A program made the position numbers and the translations under genes. Positions 57,150 to 64,000 of a stretch of DNA of 64,000 nt are shown piece after piece (the stretch's first letter is position 1; each line of letters starts with the position of its first letter). Source of the stretch: Phytophthora sp. 'mugwort'. Its lineage: Eukaryota > Oomycota > Peronosporomycetes > Peronosporales > Peronosporaceae. The stretch is taken from NCBI GenBank assembly GCA_033558025.1, contig JAUCEF010000005.1:434001-498000 (forward strand), read 5' to 3'. The notes under the pieces were generated by a model. It did no database searches and was not told where the DNA came from. It was given only the letters and a program-made list of their open reading frames with translations.

Positions 57150-58578
57150 CTACATACCCAAAGCTTCGACCGACAGGTCACCCATCCCGTTGTCGTCCTC
57201 CTTCTCCTCTTCCTCTTCGGAATCGTCATCGTCTTGGTCCTCTTCGTCAATTTCAGGCATGGGGAAACGCAAGATGGCAGCGATACCGGTCACTTGGCCT
57301 AGCTTCTCGCCTGATACGTGCAAGCTGCTGAATAGTCGCACGGTGCCGCCGGTATCTCGCACGCTTTCCACGAGGTCGACGTATTTGCGACGCGTCGAAA
57401 CATCTTGCGAGCGGAACAAAGCGTCCGTGATCATGAGTGTCTCAATGGCCATATTGGCGTTCGCACGCATAACGTGCTTGTAACCATAATACGCCCGATC
57501 CTGATCGATATGCAGCATATTGAAGAAGCGCTCCAGGCACTTGACGTCTTCGACAGCCTTCGTATCCGCTACCTGCGACTGAATTGCTGGATCGTTCAGC
57601 ACTTCATCAAGTGCATGTTTGTGGCCAGATGAAGAGTGGCATAGGATGAACTTAATCTTGTTTTCGAGGATGAGTTTGTCGTCCTGGCGGACAGCTTGCT
57701 CAATCATGAACTTGAAAAAGTCGTCCTTGACGAAACCTGGGCTGGCAAGCAGCACACACTTGACAAGCTTAAAATCAATGTGCTGTCGAATGGAACGCAC
57801 AATGTTTTCATAAAACTTTTCCGTGCCCTTGGCGTGGGCCGAGCTTCCAGGCCGCTTCTTGGGCACACTCGTCTCGATCTTGGCACGGATGACAGTCATA
57901 TCACCTTTAATCAAGCACAAATGCGCCAGACCGACTTGCATGACCACAGCCGCCAGCTCAGCTTGCTTTGTAATATCACACGCCATATCGATACGTTCCA
58001 ACGACATGACGTCCCAGCAGTTCTTCGTCAGCGTGAAGTCGCGGTTCATCTCAAGATCAAGCGTATGGTAAGCTCCCAACTGATCGCACAAACTTTGTCA
58101 GCACCACCTCTTATCCTTCATGTATGCATAATCTAAGCTGCAACTACATACCCGGACATACTGACTCTCCATGACGTTCTTGCCCTTGATACGCAGGACA
58201 CATAGGGCCGGATCGAAGTTCACTTGCTCCACCTACACACCATTTCGTACAACATTAAGCCTTTAACCCAACATAAAGCATCATTTCCCAGAGCATTGAA
58301 CACTAAACCTCGATCTGCAACGTCATGCGCACACGCTGACTGCTGGTAGAACCTGTCACGCCTTCTTTTACCACCTGGAAAACAACTATTCATGTAAGTA
58401 CGCTACGAGGACTACATCATCGCACGACCACCCTTACCTTGCGGATAGTCGTGGTCTTGACCGAGTCAGACACGTGTATGAGGTTGTAGATGTGCCACAT
58501 ATCTTCAGGCTCCTCGGCGCGCAGCACCACCGAGCCTGCGCCATCCTTCTCGCTGATCTGCTTCTTGAGCAGCTTCAT
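57150..58578 (-). CDS. PELO: Pelota/Dom34, ribosome rescue factor
   Basis: Four exons (minus): 58578-58438, 58374-58309, 58232-58152, 58079-57150; introns of 63, 76 and 72 bp; 405 residues. Start at MKLLKKQISEKDGAGSVVL, the family's usual opening. The N-terminal Sm-like domain includes EEPEDMWHIYNLIHVSDSV, then TGSTSSQRVRMTLQIE and VNFDPALCVLRIKGKN. The last exon begins LGAYHTLDLEMNRDFTL and holds the eRF1-like middle and C-terminal domains (VVMQVGLAHLCLIKGDMTVI; YYGYKHVMRANANMAIETLM). It ends in a long acidic tail (EIDEEDQDDDDSEEEEEKED). The GGQ of eRF1 is absent, as in all Pelota proteins. It works with Hbs1 to split stalled ribosomes in no-go decay. The acceptor chosen for the last exon, GATCAG, is the only one that keeps frame. 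Confidence 0.94.
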
Positions 58579-58712
58579 CTTGACCGCGCAATGCCAAAAT
58601 GACTGATGAAACGATGGTTGTTTGAAGGTTACTACAGCTTCAAACAACATTTTGCATACATTTCGCACTTCAAGGACAAAAACAACAACATGGCTACATT
58701 TATGCGAAGTGC

Positions 58713-59828
58713 TTATGGTTGGTGCGGTGGTGGCGCTTGCCCCGCACGAGAGCGATCAATGGCTTCCGAGACGCTGACGCCGCGCGACTCACAGACACCG
58801 AGGCCAATAGCAGACCAGTCGAGGTCGCTGCGGCCCTTAGCGAGCTCACTCAGGAAGCGGTCGATGAGCGTGGACAGGAACGGCATCGGCACTTGGGACT
58901 CCATGGCCAATTGGTGCGTCAAACACTGGTCCTTGTAGCCCAACTCCAGAGCAAAGCCGCCTGGACGGTGGTCTCGCTCGGACACGCGCTGGCCGTACCC
59001 CTTATGGATCACCGAATTCATGAACGTGCTGCTATAGAACTGCATCGCCTGCACGCGGTCGACGCCGTTGGCTTCCAGCAGACACAGCGCCTCTGCCATG
59101 GACTCGATAGCTGTCGCAATAAGGAAGTTTCCGCACAGTTTGACCACATTTGCTGCACCTGGATCCCCCGTGCTGAACGTCGCTACGTGTCCATTTGTGC
59201 ATTTGTGTAGCCATGGAGACGCCTGCTCCACGGCGTCGACGTCAGAGCCAGACACGATGAAGCTCGCTTGCATGGCCTCCATGCCATCCGGACGTGCGAA
59301 AATCGGGGCTGCAACATACTTCGTCTTCCCTTCGCGGTGCTTGACATCAAGAGAGCGCGACGTGTTCGGGTGAATCGTGGAGCAGCCAACATGTAGCGCT
59401 CCAGGTGCCATATTGGCCAGCAGCCCCGATCCGGGTTTCGCACCGTCTCCGAGCACGACACTCGAGACAACTTCGTCCTTGGGAAGCACGGAAAAGATCG
59501 TGTTGGTCTGGATAGCCACCTGCTCGGCAGAAGTGGCGGGCTTTGCGCCGAGAAACACAAGACGATTGACGTTAGCGCGGTTGACATCGAAGCACAGCAC
59601 GTCCACTCCCGCCTTCAGCAGGTTGTGCGCCATGGGGAAGCCCATATTGCCCAGGCCGATGAACCCGACGGTTGTCGTCGCATTGCTAGAAGCTGCTGGA
59701 ATGAAAGATACATATATGACTCAAGAGCTCAGTAGACAAGAGATGTTTGACCCACGGACTCGAAACCAACCGGAAAAGCTTCGAGGCCCGATTGATCCAA
59801 TGCGGCTTAAGCAAACGTGACGCAGCAT
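58713..59828 (-). CDS. Mitochondrial beta-hydroxyacid dehydrogenase (HIBADH-like)
   Basis: Two exons (minus): 59828-59771 and 59692-58713; intron 78 bp; 345 residues. Exon 1 is almost entirely a mitochondrial presequence (MLRHVCLSRIGSIGPRSFS). Exon 2 starts with the Rossmann motif VGFIGLGNMGFPMAHNLLKA. The family signature that normally reads DAPVSGG is replaced by VAAPIFARPDGMEAM. The catalytic Lys is present in GAANVVKLCGNFLIA. The P-[IV]-F-x-R-P variant is known from a subgroup of this superfamily (glyoxylate/succinic-semialdehyde and related reductases). The substrate is therefore uncertain; it need not be 3-hydroxyisobutyrate. The C-terminus is extended by a Pro/Ser-rich stretch ending PPPHQP. 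It lies 134 bp upstream of, and on the same strand as, the Pelota gene. Confidence 0.85.
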
Positions 59829-59896
59829 AGTGTAAATCCAACTGAGTCGCCGCTCAGTAATTGTGGTAATGCCAACGGGATATCTACTTACTTAGG

Positions 59897-59937
59897 TAAT
59901 CCTACCTAACGGTCTTGGGGACCGTTAGGTAGGATTA
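59897..59937. repeat. 18-bp perfect inverted repeat
   Basis: TAATCCTACCTAACGGTC and its exact reverse complement, separated by TTGGG. The right arm is also the start of the first 63-bp direct repeat. Such a structure is expected of a small foldback element or a strong transcript hairpin. Confidence 0.85.
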
Positions 59938-60256
59938 CAAGTATGTACAAACGAATGATGAGCTTGAAGTGATCTCACGGGACGGGAACGTTACGGGACC
60001 GTTACGGGACCGTTACGGGACCGTCACGGGACATTAGGTAGGATTACAAGTAAGTACAAATGGATGATGAGTTTGAAGTGATCTCACGGGACGGGATCGT
60101 CACGGGGTACATTTCCCCATTCATTGCACCACGACCAGTCTTCTGTGTTTTATGATCGCACCACTATCCTATTTTAAATGTAATAGCATGTAAAATACCA
60201 GTCTTTTGATTTTAAACCGGGGAAGGATGACGTGTGTTAGGCGACATCTAAATTTG

Positions 60257-60263
60257 TATAAAA
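60257..60263 (+). promoter_or_regulatory. TATA box of the hAT-derived gene
   Basis: TATAAAA, 67 bp before the preferred start codon. TATA boxes are uncommon at the genes seen in this window. Confidence 0.45.
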
Positions 60264-60323
60264 AATGCTAAGCATTTCCCTTCCATGTCATTTTCACTTA
60301 CCGTGCTTTACCGGTTTATCATA

Positions 60324-62783
60324 ATGGTGAAGCGTGTGGCGGCCGCCAGTGCGGAATTCCTGCAAGCCCCATCCGCCGCGTCGGCCACGTCGTCAGCGCC
60401 ATCGACTCCCGCAGGCCATGCGCCCCCTCTTGCGAACGGTCCGGCCAGCGTCTCGGCCGTGTGGTCGTACTTTGAGAAGGACCAGTCGGGCAACTCCATC
60501 TGCAAGTTCTGTGAGCGCGTGATTAAAGGCCACCACTCGTCCAACCTGCTGTCGCACCTGCGCACGGCCGGACGCACGGACGCTACGCACCAGCAGGCAA
60601 ATAGCGTGTGCGAGGAGCACCGAGAGACTAAGCGCCATCTTAAGCGTCAGAAACTCGGGTTGCACGCAGTCGCTGCAGGCCCGGCCGGCGCTGAGTTCGC
60701 CATGTACCCACCGGCGTCTCAGGCTCTCGCTGCTGCTGTGGCTGCGGCAGGAGGCTCGCCGGGAATGTTCACGGCTACTCTTAAAAGGGACCCGACGGCT
60801 TCCTTTTACACGTACCCGCCTCCGGCTCTGAATATCGCGGGACTCGCCATGACCAAGGAACAAAGAGAAACATTGGGCTCCGCCTACGGACTGCAACCCT
60901 TGCAGGTCAACGCAGAGCAGTTCGCTCAGGATTTGGCCCTTATGGCTCTCATGGACAATTTGCCATTGAACTTTGCTACTAAGCCAGGGATGCAATACGT
61001 CATGAGCCAGTTGCTGGGTGACAAGAAACTGCCGCTGCCCAGTGCAGAGGCGCTGGGCAAGAGTATTCTCTTACTGCAGGAAAGCGTGTTCCTGACCACC
61101 AAGATGGTGCTAGCTAGAGCCAAGAGCGTCGCCGTGTCGCTTGAGCTATGGCAGCATCCGACCCCAACGAAACCCAAGCCGACGCAGTATCTGGCTGTGA
61201 AGATTCACTTTAGCGTGAACTTTAGACTCTTTGACATTGCGGTAGGCGTTGCCGCGCTGGAGGAATCGGGTGGACTGGAGACCATAAAAGCAACAGTTGA
61301 CTCATATCTGGGCCGACTGGGTATCAAGGACAAGGTCATCGCTTGTATTAAAGATAAACTGCCGGCTAAAGTTGAGCTGACGGCTTCCGACCTCCCGTCG
61401 CTTTTCGTCCCCATTAACTTCGACGGGCGGATTGCCTCTCCTGATGCGGCGCAGAATACACTCCTTCTTACGTCAGCGGTGCAGCATCTACGTGTCTGCT
61501 TGACCCAGGATGTGTTCACGAAGGCGTTCCCGGAGGTGATGAGCCAGGTAGAAGAATTTTTGGCCCGGCTCGCAGAAAATGAGGGGGCGATGTTTGCGAT
61601 GAGCCGCAAGTGCCCGCTATTCAACGTTGAGCTCTCTCCAGGAGTGCACGAGCCAAGGTCCTACTACGAGTTTCTTCGCGAAATTCTGGAATACTTGCCC
61701 GCGCTGGAGCAGATCGCCAATGTGAACCTGGTGGAATGCCTATCCGCGTCGACAGTGGAGTTTATTACTTTGCTAATCAAGAAACTGCGACCATTTTCCC
61801 GGTACTCCGAGGCGTTCGAGGGAGAAAAGAACAAGAAAACTGGCAGCGACAAGGAGGTGAACAAGAACGGTATATCGAGTATTTCAACTATTGCCGCGGC
61901 TTTGGTGACGTACGCAGAGAAGCAAGCACAAGTAGCAGCTGAGGGCATCCCTGCTCACCTGGAGCCGGCTACGTGGAAACGTTTTTTCGAGTCGCTGGCG
62001 AGAAAATTGCGTGATCAGTTTGCAACGCTCCCTCCGGTTTGTTACGCAGCGACTCTTTTCGACCCACGCTACAAGAATCGCGAATACTGTTATCTGTCAC
62101 CCAAAACCGAGTGCGACGTCGGTAAGGATTTCCTCCGCCGGATGTTCACGTCGGAAGGTGAATCAATGCAGTCATCGAATGCCTCCGGTTCCGTTGGGTT
62201 GTCGGAACCTTGCGCAGATTCTGTGGCTAGAATTGCAGCGTCTACCTTTGCAGAGCTGGGGAAGGGGTCATCAAGTCCGACGGGTGGTGATGATGGACTT
62301 GCGGACGACGAAGATGATGATCTGCTTTCTCATTTGCCGTCTGAGTCGTCGAAGTCATCTTTGCAGGGCGAGAACGAGATGGTCGCGACGTGGGAGAAGG
62401 AGCTGAGCGCTTTCTTGAGCCTTCCTGTTTCGGAGCGCAACGTAAACCCATTAGCATGGTGGAAAACGAACCAGCTGCGCTTCCCGCTGATTGCGCCTTA
62501 CGCTGAAATGGTGCTGTCACTGCCGGCAGCATCCTCAAGTGGCGAGACTGTCCGAGGCAATGTGTATAGTGTGCTTCTTCGCACAGAAGGCCTTGGGCGC
62601 GAGGCTGTGCTGGCCGATAGTCCGGCCATGGTGGAGGCATTCCTATGCTTTCAGAAGAACAAAGAGTACGCGTTGGAGTGGTTTCGATCAGGATCCGGCG
62701 CCAGCGGCGTGGCCGAGTCTGCGGGGTTGAACTCAGATCTTGAAAACAGCGCTGCAAGCTTCAAGCATATCGAGAACGTGTAA
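60324..62783 (+). CDS. Intact hAT/BED transposase-derived protein, candidate domesticated gene
   Basis: One uninterrupted frame of 832 codons from ATG 60285, or 819 from ATG 60324 ([15 protein letters not shown]). I prefer the second because a TATA box at 60257 puts the transcript start close to 60285. A BED-type zinc finger is at about residues 45-85 ([33 protein letters not shown] with a later His). An Ala/Pro-rich linker follows, then a hAT-like body. Where hAT enzymes have their first catalytic Asp (LSLDxW) this protein has [11 protein letters not shown]; the CDNA-type second region is replaced by [14 protein letters not shown]; the TRW segment is replaced by [17 protein letters not shown] recognisable dimerisation end remains ([20 protein letters not shown]). 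A Ser/Asp-rich loop precedes it. No terminal repeats or target duplication flank it. I infer a host gene that binds DNA but no longer cuts it. Confidence 0.75.
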   Translation: MVKRVAAASAEFLQAPSAASATSSAPSTPAGHAPPLANGPASVSAVWSYFEKDQSGNSICKFCERVIKGHHSSNLLSHLRTAGRTDATHQQANSVCEEHRETKRHLKRQKLGLHAVAAGPAGAEFAMYPPASQALAAAVAAAGGSPGMFTATLKRDPTASFYTYPPPALNIAGLAMTKEQRETLGSAYGLQPLQVNAEQFAQDLALMALMDNLPLNFATKPGMQYVMSQLLGDKKLPLPSAEALGKSILLLQESVFLTTKMVLARAKSVAVSLELWQHPTPTKPKPTQYLAVKIHFSVNFRLFDIAVGVAALEESGGLETIKATVDSYLGRLGIKDKVIACIKDKLPAKVELTASDLPSLFVPINFDGRIASPDAAQNTLLLTSAVQHLRVCLTQDVFTKAFPEVMSQVEEFLARLAENEGAMFAMSRKCPLFNVELSPGVHEPRSYYEFLREILEYLPALEQIANVNLVECLSASTVEFITLLIKKLRPFSRYSEAFEGEKNKKTGSDKEVNKNGISSISTIAAALVTYAEKQAQVAAEGIPAHLEPATWKRFFESLARKLRDQFATLPPVCYAATLFDPRYKNREYCYLSPKTECDVGKDFLRRMFTSEGESMQSSNASGSVGLSEPCADSVARIAASTFAELGKGSSSPTGGDDGLADDEDDDLLSHLPSESSKSSLQGENEMVATWEKELSAFLSLPVSERNVNPLAWWKTNQLRFPLIAPYAEMVLSLPAASSSGETVRGNVYSVLLRTEGLGREAVLADSPAMVEAFLCFQKNKEYALEWFRSGSGASGVAESAGLNSDLENSAASFKHIENV

Positions 62784-62980
62784 TGGAGGGAAGTTGGTTG
62801 AGCAGATCCCAGTGAACGTGAGAGCTTTATTTTTCACACGTCACAAAACAAACAAAGAATACAAATGAAAAGCAGCATGTTGGGCAACATGTTGTTTGTA
62901 TTGAACGCATTTGACGGATTGTTCCGCTATGTGCAAGTTGCACCGATCTCGATCGTGTCAGTCATCTGTATTGAAATATT
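62784..62980. other. 3' flank of the hAT-derived gene
   Basis: A-rich stretches with AATACAAATGAAAAG near 62858 are probably 3' untranslated sequence. GCAACATGTTGTTTG near 62884 has a small palindrome. Confidence 0.35.
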
Positions 62981-63313
62981 ACTAGCCGAGCGCCGCCGCG
63001 CGCGGCGGCGATGGGTTTAGTTTTGGTCCCAGTATATTGAAAGCCCATCGGAGCGCAGCGGAGGCGGGCAGGCCCACATAAAAATATATATTATAATTTC
63101 CAACCAATCGCATAATTGTATTGCCACCAATGGCCGCCTTCGACAAAAGATTGTTTTAGCGAATGAGGGTGTCGCCTTCGTTGCGCTCGGCAGCTATGTT
63201 ATTTTAGCCAACGGGGTCCGCCTTCACTGCGCTCGGCAGCCAATGAGATTGCGGCTAGATCACGTTTTGGCGTGACAGACGGACGGAGCGACGTTAGCGT
63301 TGGGTTTTAGGAC
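62981..63313 (+). repeat. Repeat R, copy 2
   Basis: Opposite in orientation to 36096-36475, with the same landmarks in order: ACTAGCCGAGCGCCG, GGTTTAGTTTTGGTCCCAGTA, GCGCTCGGCAGCCAATGAGA, GACAGACGGACGGA, ending GTTTTAGGA. No protein-coding content. Divergence between the copies is substantial, so they are old members of a dispersed family. Confidence 0.65.
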
Positions 63314-63511
63314 TAGATGCTCGCCGCCCGCTTTGCGAGCAGTGTGTGTAAGTTGGGCTCCGCCCCGTTCCGTTCGCTGTTACAGCTCGCTTCATTTCTC
63401 CTTTTGCGTAGGGTGGCGCCTTCGCTTCGCTCGGCAGCTAAGTACGCTTCGATTGTAACCACACACTTTAATGGTAGCCAATGGGAGGCCGCCTTCGCTT
63501 CGCTCGACAGC
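63173..63511 (+). repeat. Four spaced copies of CGCCTTCGCTTCGCTCGGCA
   Basis: Copies near 63173, 63219, 63418 and 63490 share [CG]CGCCTTC[GA][CT]T[TG]CGCTCG[GA]CAGC, usually followed by [CT]AA. One further copy is in repeat R copy 1 near 36180 on the other strand. Spacing is irregular, so this is a dispersed motif and not a minisatellite. Confidence 0.6.
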
Positions 63512-64000
63512 AAATGACAATTAAAAATCACATGGATTTTGGCCAACGAGAAAGGGTTTTAATCATGACACAGTGCTATTTTAGCAATTTCCGGCATAGT
63601 TTGCCGAGTCGGAACAATAGTGGAATTCGATTTTGTGCGTTGGTGGCGGTACTAAACGCAAAGCGAAGCCATGCCGAAAGGGAGATGCAGGCGGGCAGGC
63701 AGGAAAGCTTCGGACAGACAGACAGACAGGACGCTAGAGTAATTTCTTAGATACTATTGATTTCACTCATGGACCACTATCAAAACCAATTTGAGTGTAG
63801 ACTGTGAGTAACTTTTCGCCGTACAAGGATGTAGTCGAGAAGACCTATGTCTTTGTGTAGCTGTTAGCGAAGCGACATTAGGCACGTCATTTTATCACTC
63901 GGATCTACACAGCACAGGCGAGTTTAGCGTCTATACTCGATATGGAATCATGGTACCATTATTCCGATACACTCCAGTTTGTCTCCATTGAGTAATAATT
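63314..64000. other. Non-coding end of window
   Basis: Apart from the spaced motif copies and a GACA run at 63715-63730, no gene or element is recognised. An open frame at 63317-63517 reads through the repeats and has no independent support. Confidence 0.4.

Larger units (their letters stand above)
59829..60323. other. Intergenic region with hairpin, tandem and direct repeats and a TATA box
   Basis: Holds the divergent starts of the dehydrogenase and the hAT-derived gene. An 18-bp perfect inverted repeat (59897-59914 with 59920-59937, loop 5 bp) is followed by two direct repeats of about 63 bp (59925-59987 and 60034-60096) that sandwich four 11-bp units GTTACGGGACC. TATAAAA lies at 60257-60263, 28 bp upstream of the first ATG (60285) and 67 bp upstream of the second (60324). 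Confidence 0.7.

Noticed and set aside
63317..63517. 66-codon frame MLAARFASSVCKLGS
   Set aside because: Reads through dispersed repeats; resembles a presequence only by composition.

Overview
The window looks like nuclear DNA of an oomycete, most likely Phytophthora or a close relative. Host genes have short GT-AG introns (about 45-100 bp) and sit a few hundred bases apart. They include flagellar/mitochondrial eukaryotic genes, and they flank a large island of broken transposons of the kinds known from Phytophthora (Polinton/Maverick, Ty3/gypsy with chromodomain, hAT/BED, pogo, PIF/Harbinger). No bacterial operon signals, rRNA genes or CRISPR arrays were seen. Species assignment is inference.

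Layout. (1) 1-6.3 kb: a decayed Polinton/Maverick-like element on the minus strand: protein-primed-type family B DNA polymerase carrying an endonuclease-VII-like HNH insertion, then DDE integrase plus chromodomain, then an unrecognised gene. (2) 7.2-29 kb: gene-dense block. It holds an Rsm22/METTL17-like mitoribosome factor; a membrane-anchored DnaJ-type protein that has the zinc finger and substrate-binding domains but no J domain; a UQCRC2-like core protein of complex III; a 3,359-residue RME-8/DNAJC13 homologue whose J domain has lost HPD; an unrecognised basic protein; a serine carboxypeptidase; a Siva-like zinc protein; the ribosome-assembly factor Notchless; and a dynein light chain. I rebuilt exon structures by hand for all of these, and reading frames close without remainder. 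(3) 29.5-56.4 kb: transposon island. It contains a PIF/Harbinger pair, a complete pogo-type element with TA target duplication, a complete hAT element with an 8-bp target duplication, two further hAT/BED relics, and several nested Ty3/gypsy relics. Two segments (1,917 bp and 1,214 bp) recur at 53.2-56.4 kb as a contiguous inverted copy lacking the 5.3 kb that separates them on the left. (4) 56.4-62.8 kb: genes again: TRAPPC2L, Pelota, a mitochondrial beta-hydroxyacid dehydrogenase, and an intact 832-codon hAT/BED-derived ORF without the usual catalytic motifs, a candidate domesticated transposase. (5) 62.8-64 kb: non-coding repeats, one of which is an inverted relative of sequence at 36.1-36.5 kb.

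Functionally the host genes are a housekeeping set (mitochondrial translation and respiration, endosome traffic, ER folding, ribosome assembly and rescue, flagellar/cytoplasmic dynein) and not a single pathway. The most unusual biology is the pair of neighbouring DnaJ-family proteins that both lack a working J domain, the apparent doubling of the PH-like N-terminal block of RME-8, the possible GA-AG intron, the domesticated hAT candidate, and the mechanics of the inverted duplication whose one edge is exactly a transposon terminus.
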